A stretch of DNA of 64,000 nt from assembly GCF_018613195.1 (NCBI RefSeq), contig NZ_JAGGQQ010000005.1:215593-279592 (forward strand), read 5' to 3'. Below, in pieces: positions 14,451-22,868 of this stretch (position 1 is its first letter; every line of letters starts with the position of its first letter). Under the pieces are notes generated by a model. That model worked only from the letters and a program-made list of their open reading frames with translations. It did not search any database and had not been told where the DNA came from. This DNA comes from Bacillus sp. ISL-45. GTDB lineage: Bacteria; Bacillota; Bacilli; Bacillales; Cytobacillaceae. The position numbers and the translations under genes are program-made.

Positions 14451-16232
14451 ATGTCCAATACATACTCTGAAGTTTGGGACTTAGACGTGTTTTTTGAAGG
14501 GGGAAGTGATTCACCCGTATTCGCTGAGCACCTTAAGTCTGCAGGTAAGGAAATCGCAAGTTTCAAGAAGGAAGTTGAGAGCTGGCAGCCAGCAGACAAG
14601 AAAAGCGAGGGGAAAAGGCTGGCAAGTCTTGTAGAAATGTTTGATGGAGCAGCCAGGAAGGTAAGGCAGGCAGGGGCTTTTGTAAGCTGTTTGCATGCTC
14701 AGAATACTGGTGATAAAAAAGCCGGACAATTAAAATCGGCAGTCACAGAACTAAGTGCGTCATTGCAAACGGCGCTGACAATCTTTGACCAGAAGCTATC
14801 CAGCTTTTCGGAAAGTGTTTGGGAGGAGCTTGTCCAGGAAGGATTGTTGCATGAGCTGCGTTTTGTACTGTCAGAGCGACGCGAGCGTGCTGCGGAAAAA
14901 CTTTCCGAAAAAGAAGAATCAGCAATCAATGCCTTGAGTGTAGACGGCTACCATAGCTGGGGTCAGATGTATGACCTTCTTGTTGGCAATACGAAAATCA
15001 ATTATAAAGAAGAAAGTTTATCTGTCGGCCAGGCAGCCAATAAGCTCTCCGATGCTGACCGCTCTGTCCGTAAGGAGATTTTTGCTCAATGGGAAAAAGC
15101 CTGGGGAGAGAATGAGGAGGCCTTCGCAAAAACTCTTAACCATCTTGCGGGCTTTCGTTTGAATGTCTATAAACTCCGCGGCTGGGAAGATGTATTGAAA
15201 GAGCCGCTTGATATTAACCGGATGAAAAAAGAAACACTTAATGCCATGTGGGAGGTCATTTCCGACAATAAGGAGCCATTTGTTCAGTTCCTCGATCGGA
15301 AGGCAAAGCTTCTTGGACTTGAAAAGTTGAGCTGGTACGATTTAGATGCACCGATTGGCAGTACCGAGACGAAAATGTCCTATCAGGAAGGCGCAGATTT
15401 TATCATCGAGAATTTTGAGCAATTTGGCAAGGACAAGGCAGACTTTGCGAAGATGGCATTTGAAAACAACTGGATTGAGGCGGAGGATCGCCCTGGGAAG
15501 GCTCCAGGCGGATTCCATACCTTCTTCCCTGAGAGCAGCCAATCCCGGATTTTCATGACTTACTCAGGAACACCATCCAATGTTTCTACACTTGCGCACG
15601 AGCTTGGACATGGTTTCCACACTTATGCGATGAGGGATTTACATTTACTGAATCGTAATTATGCGATGAATGTTGCCGAAACTGCATCGACTTTTGCTGA
15701 AATGATTGTTTCTGATGCATCTGTCAAAAACGCAAAAACAAAAGAAGAAAAACTTGGTCTGTTGGAGGATAAAATCCAGCGTTCTGTTGCGCTTTTGATG
15801 AATATTCATTCGAGGTTCCTGTTTGAGACAAAATTCTATGAAGAACGCAAGCAAGGAGTCGTCACTGCAGAAAGACTGGGCGAACTGATGGAAAATGCAC
15901 AGACAGAAGCATACGGCGGCGCGCTGGATCAGTATCACCCATTATTCTGGGCTTCAAAGCTGCACTTCTTTATCACTGGAGTACCTTTTTATAACTTCCC
16001 GTATACATTCGGTTACTTATTCTCTCTTGGGATTTATGCATTGGCCCAGGAAGAAGGTAAGGGGTATGAGGAGAAATATATTGCTTTGTTGAAGGACTCT
16101 GCTTCTATGACAGTCGAGGACCTTGCTCAAAAGCACTTGAACGTCGATCTTACGAAAAAGGATTTCTGGGAAAAAGCTGTCCGTATGTGTGTAGAGGATG
16201 TCGAGGAATTTATGGCTTTGACTGAGGAGTAA
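14451..16232 (+). CDS. pepF: Oligoendopeptidase F family metallopeptidase (M3)
   Basis: A 593-residue M3B-type zinc peptidase that degrades short peptides in the cytoplasm. The zinc motif is HELGH (H383, E384, H387) in STLAHELGHGFHTYAM, with a downstream AETASTFAEM segment supplying the third ligand. Helical N-terminal oligoendopeptidase domains precede the catalytic part. The ATG has AAAGGGGGT upstream. It is transcribed alone, between a repeat-rich region and a terminator shared with pssA. The exact substrate is not predictable; related B. subtilis proteins are YjbG and YusX. Confidence 0.92.
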   Translation: MSNTYSEVWDLDVFFEGGSDSPVFAEHLKSAGKEIASFKKEVESWQPADKKSEGKRLASLVEMFDGAARKVRQAGAFVSCLHAQNTGDKKAGQLKSAVTELSASLQTALTIFDQKLSSFSESVWEELVQEGLLHELRFVLSERRERAAEKLSEKEESAINALSVDGYHSWGQMYDLLVGNTKINYKEESLSVGQAANKLSDADRSVRKEIFAQWEKAWGENEEAFAKTLNHLAGFRLNVYKLRGWEDVLKEPLDINRMKKETLNAMWEVISDNKEPFVQFLDRKAKLLGLEKLSWYDLDAPIGSTETKMSYQEGADFIIENFEQFGKDKADFAKMAFENNWIEAEDRPGKAPGGFHTFFPESSQSRIFMTYSGTPSNVSTLAHELGHGFHTYAMRDLHLLNRNYAMNVAETASTFAEMIVSDASVKNAKTKEEKLGLLEDKIQRSVALLMNIHSRFLFETKFYEERKQGVVTAERLGELMENAQTEAYGGALDQYHPLFWASKLHFFITGVPFYNFPYTFGYLFSLGIYALAQEEGKGYEEKYIALLKDSASMTVEDLAQKHLNVDLTKKDFWEKAVRMCVEDVEEFMALTEE

Positions 16233-16331
16233 ATAGCTTTGCTAAAGCGGTTCCCAAATTGGCAGCAGTAATGTCCCCCTAAAAAGAGGGAATTTGGTTA
16301 CACAGGCTTCTATAGCCATAAAAAACATACG

Positions 16332-16361
16332 AAAACCCAGCCGTTATCAGGCTGGGTTTTT
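16332..16361. terminator. Bidirectional terminator between pepF and pssA
   Basis: AAACCCAGCC pairs with GGCTGGGTTT around GTTATCA, with T-runs in both directions. It overlaps the pssA stop codon. Confidence 0.85.
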
Positions 16362-16899
16362 ATACTTTTTTCAGCTTGAAGGGACTGACCATCAGCAGGC
16401 TGAGGGTCATCATAGTGAACAGGAATGTCTGTGGTGGAAGGAGGGGGATGGCCAGGAAGCTCAGTGTTGCCAGTACTCCTGCTGCTGTAATCGGCAATCC
16501 TGTGAAATACCCGGTATTCTCGGTGATATTGAATCGTGCCAGGCGGAAGGCCCCGCAGCCTATGTAGAAAACGATGAAGAAGGCCCCGGGAGCACCAAAA
16601 TCGGATAAAATTCCCTGATAGATTAATAGTGCAGGCGCGACCCCGAATGATATAATATCACTCATGGAATCTAACTGTTTTCCAAGATCGGATTCGATAT
16701 TGAGCTTTCTTGCAACCATGCCATCAAAACGATCAGCCAGAGCTGCTATAAAAATCAGTAAAAGACTTAAATTCAGATTGCCGTTGATGGCAAAGATGAT
16801 CGCGAATCCGCCTAAAGAAAGATTTGCCAATGTCAGTAGATTGGCTGTCTGGGATTTTACTTTCTTGACAGTATTGTCAAGTACATCATGCAGAAACAT
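16360..16899 (-). CDS. pssA: CDP-diacylglycerol--serine O-phosphatidyltransferase
   Basis: An integral membrane enzyme of 179 residues making phosphatidylserine from CDP-diacylglycerol and serine. The CDP-alcohol phosphotransferase motif is present as DRFDGMVARKLN followed by SDLGKQLDSMSD. Several hydrophobic helices follow. ATG 16899 was chosen for its GAGGAGTG Shine-Dalgarno. It is divergent from psd, which decarboxylates its product; in B. subtilis the two lie in one operon, so the arrangement here differs. Together they make phosphatidylethanolamine. Confidence 0.93.
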   Translation of the reverse strand: MFLHDVLDNTVKKVKSQTANLLTLANLSLGGFAIIFAINGNLNLSLLLIFIAALADRFDGMVARKLNIESDLGKQLDSMSDIISFGVAPALLIYQGILSDFGAPGAFFIVFYIGCGAFRLARFNITENTGYFTGLPITAAGVLATLSFLAIPLLPPQTFLFTMMTLSLLMVSPFKLKKV

Positions 16900-16962
16900 A
16901 TTTTCACTCCTCGAAATCAGAAAAGGGAACTGGCACATTGGGTTATTATATAATAATATATA

Positions 16963-16991
16963 ATTCTAAGCTGATTATGCTTTTTCGTAAA
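16963..16991 (-). promoter_or_regulatory. Candidate sigma-A promoter of pssA
   Basis: Minus-strand TTTACG, a 17-bp spacer and TAGAAT, ending about 63 bp before the pssA start. Boxes match four and five of six bases. Confidence 0.5.
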
Positions 16992-17087
16992 GATTTCTTT
17001 TTGATACTTTTCGGAAATTTTGATTAATTAAAGCAAAACAAACAATCTATTCGGTGCACGCATAGATAATAATCGGAGGTAATCGCA

Positions 17088-17876
17088 TTGTTCCAATCTA
17101 TATATCGTCTGCTCATCGAATTGACAAATGGGAAGTGGACTTCAGCCATTCTGCATAAATTCGCAAAATCCAAAAGCAGCAAAAGGATTATTCCTTCCTT
17201 TGCTAAGACGTATAAAATCAACCAGGAGGAAATGGAAAGGCCGATTGGGGAGTATGAAAGTCTCCATCAATTTTTCATCCGGAACCTGAAAGAGGGCGCT
17301 AGGGAGATAGATCAGGAGCCTCATTCAGTAGTTAGTCCAGTAGATTCGGTAATCGAAGAAGTGGGCCAAATTGAAGCTGATCATACGATCATGGTAAAAG
17401 GGAAGGTTTATTCTATATCCGAAATGCTCGGTAATGATGAAGCGATGGCGAGGTATGAGCAGGGGACTTATATGATTTTTTACTTGAGCCCAAGCCACTA
17501 CCATCAAATTCATAGCCCGGTGACTGGTGAGGTCGTTAATCAGTGGACTTTGGGAAAGAAGTCGCATCCAGTTAACAAAATGGGATTGAAATATGGAAAC
17601 TACCCATTGTCTAAAAACTATCGGAAGATTACTGAAATCAAACATGAAGCGGGGATGGCAGCTGTAATCAAAGTAGGGGCCATGTTCGTCAATTCGATTG
17701 AAACAACCCACGACGGCCAGAAGCTGGAAAAAGGTGAGCAAATGGCATACTTCACCTTTGGCTCAACTGTAGTCTTATTGTTCGAGAAAAATTCTATTGA
17801 CCTGCTGCCGGAAATCACTCCTCCCTATCATATTAAGTATGGCGAGAAGATCGGCACATTAAATGGACAAGTCTAA
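17088..17876 (+). CDS. psd: Phosphatidylserine decarboxylase proenzyme
   Basis: A 262-residue pyruvoyl enzyme that converts phosphatidylserine to phosphatidylethanolamine. Self-cleavage is expected at the FGST motif between G225 and S226, giving a long beta chain and a short alpha chain with the pyruvoyl group. Other conserved parts are VSPVDSVIEEV and YHQIHSPVTG. The TTG start follows CGGAGGTAA. It is divergent from pssA with about 190 bp between starts. FGST replaces the more common LGST, as in many Bacillus enzymes. Confidence 0.94.
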   Translation: MFQSIYRLLIELTNGKWTSAILHKFAKSKSSKRIIPSFAKTYKINQEEMERPIGEYESLHQFFIRNLKEGAREIDQEPHSVVSPVDSVIEEVGQIEADHTIMVKGKVYSISEMLGNDEAMARYEQGTYMIFYLSPSHYHQIHSPVTGEVVNQWTLGKKSHPVNKMGLKYGNYPLSKNYRKITEIKHEAGMAAVIKVGAMFVNSIETTHDGQKLEKGEQMAYFTFGSTVVLLFEKNSIDLLPEITPPYHIKYGEKIGTLNGQV

Positions 17877-17886
17877 AAGGCGAGGG

Positions 17887-17912
17887 GGCACAGAATGAAT
17901 CTGTGCCTTTAG
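17887..17912 (+). terminator. psd terminator
   Basis: GGCACAGA pairs with TCTGTGCC around ATGAA, followed by TTT. Confidence 0.7.
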
Positions 17913-17955
17913 CCATTTTTATAATGTTAATGAATAAGGCTGTCTGAAAAATAGC

Positions 17956-17980
17956 AAAAAAAAAGCCCTTTTAGGGGCTG
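17956..17980 (-). terminator. sda terminator
   Basis: On the minus strand AGCCC, CTAAAA, GGGCT and nine T residues directly follow the sda stop codon. Confidence 0.7.
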
Positions 17981-18121
17981 TCAGGATGAGGCTTTAATTC
18001 GGTTAGATAATGAACGCCGGTGTATTTCGGTTTCAATCAAACGAATAAACTCGTAGCTTAAATTCAACTCTCTTGCTTTAAAATATGACTCGATCAACAG
18101 CTCGTCCGACAGTTTACGCAT
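17981..18121 (-). CDS. sda: Sporulation checkpoint inhibitor Sda
   Basis: A 46-residue helical hairpin protein beginning [16 protein letters not shown], closely matching B. subtilis Sda in sequence and length. Sda binds the phosphorelay kinase KinA and blocks sporulation when replication is active or damaged. ATG 18121 was chosen because GGGGGTGA is well spaced for it; an ATG three codons upstream overlaps the Shine-Dalgarno. The intergenic region with divergent yqeG carries several DnaA boxes, which is how sda senses replication initiation in B. subtilis. A terminator abuts the stop. Confidence 0.93.
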   Translation of the reverse strand: MRKLSDELLIESYFKARELNLSYEFIRLIETEIHRRSLSNRIKASS

Positions 18122-18200
18122 TCCAGTCATTCACCCCCAAAAGGATCTTCTAAAACAGATGCTAATTGCATATAATTGTAAGTTGTTTTGTTCTACCCTT

Positions 18201-18236
18201 ACTCTATCAGAATGAAACTTAGAGAACAACTGTTCT
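18201..18236 (-). promoter_or_regulatory. Candidate sda promoter with LexA-like palindrome
   Basis: On the minus strand TTGTTC, a 17-bp spacer and TAGAGT form a plausible sigma-A promoter. The -35 lies inside AGAACAACTGTTCT (18223-18236), whose GAACNNNNGTTC core resembles the Bacillus LexA operator. The match to the full LexA consensus is imperfect. Confidence 0.4.
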
Positions 18237-18238
18237 AA

Positions 18239-18337
18239 TTATCCACAAACGGCGGTGGATAACCTGTGATTAATTTGTTTATAAATGGGAAATTATTAAT
18301 AGAATCAATGTGTATTTTGTGTATAAGGTTATCCACA
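18239..18337. promoter_or_regulatory. Cluster of DnaA boxes between sda and yqeG
   Basis: Perfect TTATCCACA boxes occur at 18239-18247 and 18329-18337. A perfect reverse box TGTGTATAA lies at 18318-18326, and a one-mismatch reverse box GGTGGATAA at 18254-18262. DnaA control of sda from this intergenic region is known in B. subtilis. The rest of 18122-18541 is AT-rich and I see no gene in it. Confidence 0.85.
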
Positions 18338-18541
18338 GGACTGGAAATGGCTGGATTTTGTCGAAAAGTTTTTTGAGATTTTTTTTAAAAATTTCGAATA
18401 CAGGCGAATTGATAGTATTTTTGACGATCTTTAGCGGGTTAAATTCTTTATTTCTTATCTATTTATATGTTTGTTTTGAATACGAGGATAAAATTGGGTA
18501 TGATGTTAACGGTATGATAGGAATTTATTTAATGAGGTGTA

Positions 18542-19063
18542 ATGAAATTGCTAAAGCATTTTTTGCCGGACCAGCATGTGAAAAGTATATTTGAAATCCA
18601 GCCTGAGAGCTTAAAGGAAAAGGGCGTAAAGGGCATCATAACAGATCTCGACAATACACTCGTTGAATGGGACCGCCCAAGTGCGACTCCAAAGCTTATC
18701 GAGTGGTTTGATAATATGAGGAAACATGAAATACTCGTAACGATCGTTTCAAACAATAATGAAAAAAGAGTAAAAGCATTTTCCGATCCACTTAAAATAC
18801 CATTTATATTTCAGGCGAAAAAGCCGATGGGACGAGCTTTCAATAAAGCTTTGAAGGAAATGGGAATTAAAAAGGAAGAAACAGTCGTAATTGGTGACCA
18901 GCTTTTAACCGATGTACTAGGCGGTAACAAAAGCGGCTTCCATACGATTCTCGTTGTTCCAGTTGCACAGACGGATGGGTTTGTGACCAGGTTCAACAGG
19001 AAAGTAGAAAGAAGAATTTTAAATTGGTTCAGGAAACAAGGAAAGCTTAATTGGGAGGACTAA
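18542..19063 (+). CDS. yqeG: YqeG family HAD-IIIA phosphatase
   Basis: A 173-residue HAD-superfamily protein. The nucleophile motif is ITDLDNTLVEWD, motif II is TIVSNNNEKR, and the acidic motif is VVIGDQLLTDVLGG. GAGGTGT precedes the ATG. It opens the conserved yqeG-yqeH-aroE-yhbY-nadD-yqeK-rsfS-yqeM cluster and is only 3 bp from yqeH. Physiological substrate unknown; the family is close to phosphatidylglycerophosphatase-like proteins. Confidence 0.92.
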   Translation: MKLLKHFLPDQHVKSIFEIQPESLKEKGVKGIITDLDNTLVEWDRPSATPKLIEWFDNMRKHEILVTIVSNNNEKRVKAFSDPLKIPFIFQAKKPMGRAFNKALKEMGIKKEETVVIGDQLLTDVLGGNKSGFHTILVVPVAQTDGFVTRFNRKVERRILNWFRKQGKLNWED

Positions 19064-19066
19064 GAT

Positions 19067-20170
19067 TTGAGTGAGCAATTTAACTGTACAGGTTGTGGTA
19101 TAAAAATCCAGACGGAGAAGCCAGAGGAATTGGGATATGCCCCGGCCTCTTCATTGGAAAAAGAGGTTGTCGTCTGCCAGAGATGCTTCCGCTTGAAAAA
19201 TTATAATGAAATCCAGGATGTTAGCCTGACGGATGACGACTTCCTAAAAATATTGAATGAACTGGGCAGCAGGGATGCCCTGATTGTCAAGATTGTTGAT
19301 ATTTTCGACTTCAATGGGAGCTGGCTGCCAGGAATCCAGCGTTTTGCCGGAAAAAACCCGGTATTATTGATTGGCAATAAGGCCGATCTTGTTCCTAAAT
19401 CGGTCAAGCAGCGAAAATTGATTGACTGGATGAAGAAAGAGTCCAGGGAACTGGGACTCAATCCGATTGATGTATCCCTCGTCAGTGCTGCAAAAGGATA
19501 TAATATCAGGGAAGCTGCTGCAGTAATAGATGAATATCGCAATGGCAAGGATGTCTATATTGTAGGCTGTACAAATGTAGGGAAATCTACGTTTATTAAC
19601 AGGATCATCAAGGAAGTAACAGGGGAAGGAGATGTCATCACGACTTCTCACTTTCCGGGAACTACTCTTGATATGATAGAAATCCCGCTTGAGGATGGAA
19701 AAGCGATTGTTGATACACCGGGTATCATCAACCATCATCAGATGGCGCACTACGTTGATAAGCGAGATTTGAAGTTCATCACACCAAAAAAAGAAATCAA
19801 GCCGAAGGTATACCAGCTAAATGAACAGCAGACGCTGTTTTTCGGCGGTCTGGCCCGTTTCGATTATATATCTGGCGGCAGAAGATCTTTCTCCTGTTAT
19901 GTGCCGAATGAAATCAGCATACACCGGACAAAGCTTGAAAAGGCGGATGAGTTGTATCAGAACCATGCTGGTGAGCTGCTGACACCGCCGCGCCGTGAGC
20001 AGATGGATGAATTCCCTGAACTTGTCCGTCATGAGTTCACGATCAAGGAAGCGAAAACTGATGTTGTTTTTTCAGGACTTGGCTGGGTAACGGTCAATGA
20101 CGCAGGCGCAAAAATCGCCGCGCATGTCCCTAAAGGCGTTCATGTTATGCTGAGAAGGTCACTTATTTAG
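19067..20170 (+). CDS. yqeH: Ribosome biogenesis GTPase YqeH
   Basis: A 367-residue circularly permuted GTPase needed for 30S subunit assembly. An N-terminal zinc finger (CTGCG and CQRCF) precedes G-motifs in permuted order: NKADL (G4), SAAKG (G5), GCTNVGKS (G1), PGTT (G2) and DTPG (G3). The C-terminal part should bind RNA. The TTG start follows GGGAGGAC within the yqeG end. It is part of the same operon. Confidence 0.95.
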   Translation: MSEQFNCTGCGIKIQTEKPEELGYAPASSLEKEVVVCQRCFRLKNYNEIQDVSLTDDDFLKILNELGSRDALIVKIVDIFDFNGSWLPGIQRFAGKNPVLLIGNKADLVPKSVKQRKLIDWMKKESRELGLNPIDVSLVSAAKGYNIREAAAVIDEYRNGKDVYIVGCTNVGKSTFINRIIKEVTGEGDVITTSHFPGTTLDMIEIPLEDGKAIVDTPGIINHHQMAHYVDKRDLKFITPKKEIKPKVYQLNEQQTLFFGGLARFDYISGGRRSFSCYVPNEISIHRTKLEKADELYQNHAGELLTPPRREQMDEFPELVRHEFTIKEAKTDVVFSGLGWVTVNDAGAKIAAHVPKGVHVMLRRSLI

Positions 20171-20238
20171 AGCCGGTAAGGGCCGTCTATAATAAGAGGT
20201 TACGTAATCCAACTTAAATAGAAAGGGCGGGAGAGGAA

Positions 20239-21069
20239 TTGAAAAAATTGTTCGGTGTCATCGGTGCTCCTATTGCGCATTCGATGTCTCCTGCCATGCA
20301 CAATGATTTATTCGGGCTTTATGGAATTGATGCTGTTTATCTGCCATTTCATGTAAGCAAAGGGAATCTTGAGGATGCTGTGAAAGGATTGAAAGCGCTG
20401 GGTGTGAGCGGATTCAATGTAACCATTCCGCATAAAACAGCAATCATGACGCACCTTGATAAAGTGGATCCACTGGCAAGAGCAATAGGAGCGGTCAACA
20501 CTGTCAAAAACGAAAATGGCTTTCTGGTAGGCTATAATACGGATGGTCCGGGCTTTGTTAAAGGGCTTGAATATATGGCTGCTGATCTTGATTCAAGATC
20601 AGCTTTGATTATTGGTGCCGGCGGAGCTTCGAGGGCCATTTACTTTTCGATGGCCCAGGCAGGGTTTGAGCGAATTGACCTGTATAATCGCACTGCTGAA
20701 AAAGCTGAGGAACTTGCAGCTTCTTGCCCTTTCAAGGTGGATACAAATGTTCTTGGCCGCGAAGAAGCCGAAAAGTCACTGGCTGACTATCAGCTGATCG
20801 TCCAGACGACTTCTATTGGTATGGTGCCAGATACAGAAAGTTTGCCGCTGTCTCCTGAAAACATAACCCTAAATACGATAGTTAGTGATATAATTTATAA
20901 TCCAATGCAAACAGAGTTTTTAAAAGAAGCCTCCAAAAGGGGAGCTGAAGTCCAGAATGGTGTAGGAATGTTTGTTTTCCAGGGAGCGCTTGCTTTTGAA
21001 AAATGGACAGGGATTTTTCCTGACGTTGATAGAATGGAAATGAATGTTTTAAGAAATTTAGGAGGTTAA
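20239..21069 (+). CDS. aroE: Shikimate dehydrogenase
   Basis: A 276-residue NADPH enzyme that reduces 3-dehydroshikimate in aromatic amino acid synthesis. The substrate-binding part shows AHSMSPAMHN and NVTIPHK with the catalytic lysine. The cofactor domain has GAGGASRAI, and GVGMFVFQGALAFEKWTG is the conserved C-terminal segment. TTG is the start, after GGGCGGGAG. Its place between yqeH and yhbY is typical of Bacillus. Confidence 0.96.
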   Translation: MKKLFGVIGAPIAHSMSPAMHNDLFGLYGIDAVYLPFHVSKGNLEDAVKGLKALGVSGFNVTIPHKTAIMTHLDKVDPLARAIGAVNTVKNENGFLVGYNTDGPGFVKGLEYMAADLDSRSALIIGAGGASRAIYFSMAQAGFERIDLYNRTAEKAEELAASCPFKVDTNVLGREEAEKSLADYQLIVQTTSIGMVPDTESLPLSPENITLNTIVSDIIYNPMQTEFLKEASKRGAEVQNGVGMFVFQGALAFEKWTGIFPDVDRMEMNVLRNLGG

Positions 21070-21072
21070 CAC

Positions 21073-21366
21073 ATGTTAACAGGTAAGCAAAAACGTTTTT
21101 TAAGATCGAAAGCCCATCATCTCACTCCGATTTTTCAAGTTGGAAAAGGTGGGGTAAATGAAAATATGGTCAAGCAAATCACAGATGTGCTGGAAGCGAG
21201 AGAATTGATCAAGGTTAGCATCCTGCAGAACTGTGACGAGGACAGGGACACTGTGGCTGAACAGCTTTCCCGCGGTGCCAAAGCAGAGCTTGTCCAGGTA
21301 ATCGGTAATACAATCGTTTTATATAAAGAGTCCCGAGAAAATAAGCAAATCGTTCTTCCAAGATAA
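21073..21366 (+). CDS. yhbY: YhbY/YqeI RNA-binding protein (CRM domain)
   Basis: A 97-residue CRM-domain protein of the YhbY family, associated with pre-50S ribosomes. Recognisable segments are LTGKQKRFLRSKAHHL and FQVGKGGVNENMVKQI with the GxxG loop. It starts 3 bp after aroE with AGGAGGT upstream. Basic and compact, consistent with rRNA binding. Confidence 0.93.
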   Translation: MLTGKQKRFLRSKAHHLTPIFQVGKGGVNENMVKQITDVLEARELIKVSILQNCDEDRDTVAEQLSRGAKAELVQVIGNTIVLYKESRENKQIVLPR

Positions 21367-21384
21367 TTACTGGGAGGTGCCTGT

Positions 21385-21954
21385 TTGAAAAAGGTTGGCA
21401 TTTTAGGCGGAACCTTCAACCCGCCGCATACCGGACATTTAGTGATTGCAAATGAGGTGCTGCATGCCTATGGGCTGGATGAGGTTTGGTTCATGCCGAA
21501 TCAGGTGCCGCCTCATAAAACAGTGGATGAGCCTATCAGCCAATCAGACAGGCTGGCTATGCTCGAGCTTGCTGTAGGTGATAACCAGCAATTCAGGATT
21601 GAAAAAGCAGAGCTCGAGAGAAGTGGTCCATCTTACACGTATGAAACGATGAAAATATTAAAAGATATGTATAAAGAAATTGATTTTCATTTTATCATTG
21701 GCGGAGACATGGTTGAATATCTGCCAAAATGGCATAAAATTGATGAACTTGTGAAAATGGTCAAGTTTGTCGGTGTCAGCAGACCTTCATACAGCACTGA
21801 ATCACCTTATGATATTCTTTATGCAGATACACCGCAAATGGATATCTCATCAAGTATGATTAGAGAAAGAGTAAAGGGCGGAAAGAGCATCCGCTATCTG
21901 CTGCCCGAACCGGTGAGGGTTTATATAGAGGAGCATAGCTTATATGGAACGTGA
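21385..21954 (+). CDS. nadD: Nicotinate-nucleotide adenylyltransferase
   Basis: A 189-residue nucleotidyltransferase making deamido-NAD from nicotinate mononucleotide and ATP. The N-terminal GGTFNPPHTGH motif and the C-terminal ISSSMIRERV motif are both present. TTG start after GGGAGGTG. The gene overlaps yqeK by 11 bp, suggesting translational coupling. Confidence 0.95.
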   Translation: MKKVGILGGTFNPPHTGHLVIANEVLHAYGLDEVWFMPNQVPPHKTVDEPISQSDRLAMLELAVGDNQQFRIEKAELERSGPSYTYETMKILKDMYKEIDFHFIIGGDMVEYLPKWHKIDELVKMVKFVGVSRPSYSTESPYDILYADTPQMDISSSMIRERVKGGKSIRYLLPEPVRVYIEEHSLYGT

Positions 21955-22510
21955 ACAAGCACTTCAGATTGTGAAGCCGCAGCTAACCGAACATCGTTAC
22001 CAGCATACTCTTGGCGTGATGGAGACAGCCATCAAGCTTGCCGGGAAACATGGAGCAGATCTAAAGAAGGCGGAACTGGCTGCTATTTTTCATGATTACG
22101 CTAAATTCCGCCCAAAGGATGAAATGAGACAGATCATCGAGGAACAAAAAATGCCGGCAATCCTGCTCGAGTTTAACAGCGAGCTCTGGCATGCGCCAGT
22201 AGGAGCGTATCTAGCCGAAAAGGAAGCCGGCATCGATGACAAGGAAATCCTTGATGCAATCCGGTATCATACATCAGGAAGGATTGGCATGACGCTTCTT
22301 GATAAGGTCATCTATCTGGCTGATTATATTGAACCAGGCCGTCATTTTCCTGGAGTGGACGAAGTCAGGAAAATGGCAGAGGATGATTTGGACATGGCCT
22401 TGGTTCAATCGATGAAAAATACAATTAATTTTTTAATGAAGAAAAACCAGCCGGTCTTTCCGGATACATTCAATGCATATAACAGCATCGTACAAAATTC
22501 AGGAGGTTGA
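21944..22510 (+). CDS. yqeK: YqeK, HD-domain diadenosine tetraphosphate hydrolase
   Basis: A 188-residue HD-domain protein. Metal residues are seen in YQHTLGVMETA, IFHDYAK and ADYIEPGR. YqeK homologues hydrolyse Ap4A symmetrically to ADP. It overlaps nadD and is followed by rsfS after 4 bp. The pairing with NAD synthesis and ribosome genes is conserved in Firmicutes. Confidence 0.93.
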   Translation: MEREQALQIVKPQLTEHRYQHTLGVMETAIKLAGKHGADLKKAELAAIFHDYAKFRPKDEMRQIIEEQKMPAILLEFNSELWHAPVGAYLAEKEAGIDDKEILDAIRYHTSGRIGMTLLDKVIYLADYIEPGRHFPGVDEVRKMAEDDLDMALVQSMKNTINFLMKKNQPVFPDTFNAYNSIVQNSGG

Positions 22511-22514
22511 TTTA

Positions 22515-22868
22515 ATGAGTGATCGCGAATTATTAATGACAGCGGTAAAAGCAGCGGATGATAAAAGAGCAGAAGATATTATGGTACTGAACATGAAAGG
22601 CATCTCACTGATTGCCGATTATTTCATCATTTGCCACGGGAATTCAGATAAGCAGGTTCAGGCTATAGCCCGTGAAATTAGGGAAAAAGCAGAAGAGCAG
22701 GGATATAGTCTTAAGAGGATGGAAGGTTTTGATGAAGCAAGATGGGTGCTTATTGATATCGGTGATGTGGTTGTCCATGTCTTCCACAGAGAAGAGCGAA
22801 GCTACTATAATCTCGAGCGCCTATGGGGAGATGCTCCGATCGAAAACGTACAGAGTGAGTTAAATTAA
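22515..22868 (+). CDS. rsfS: Ribosome silencing factor RsfS
   Basis: A 117-residue protein that binds L14 on the 50S subunit and blocks subunit joining in poor nutrient conditions. Conserved elements are ADYFIICHGNSDKQVQAIA and the C-terminal DVVVHVFHREERSYYNLE with W. ATG 22515 follows AGGAGGT. The stop codon overlaps the start of the next gene (TAATG). Confidence 0.95.
   Translation: MSDRELLMTAVKAADDKRAEDIMVLNMKGISLIADYFIICHGNSDKQVQAIAREIREKAEEQGYSLKRMEGFDEARWVLIDIGDVVVHVFHREERSYYNLERLWGDAPIENVQSELN

Noticed and set aside
18310-18594. 94-codon ORF covering the DnaA boxes and the yqeG start
   Set aside because: It runs through the regulatory region and the yqeG ribosome binding site, with no Shine-Dalgarno of its own.
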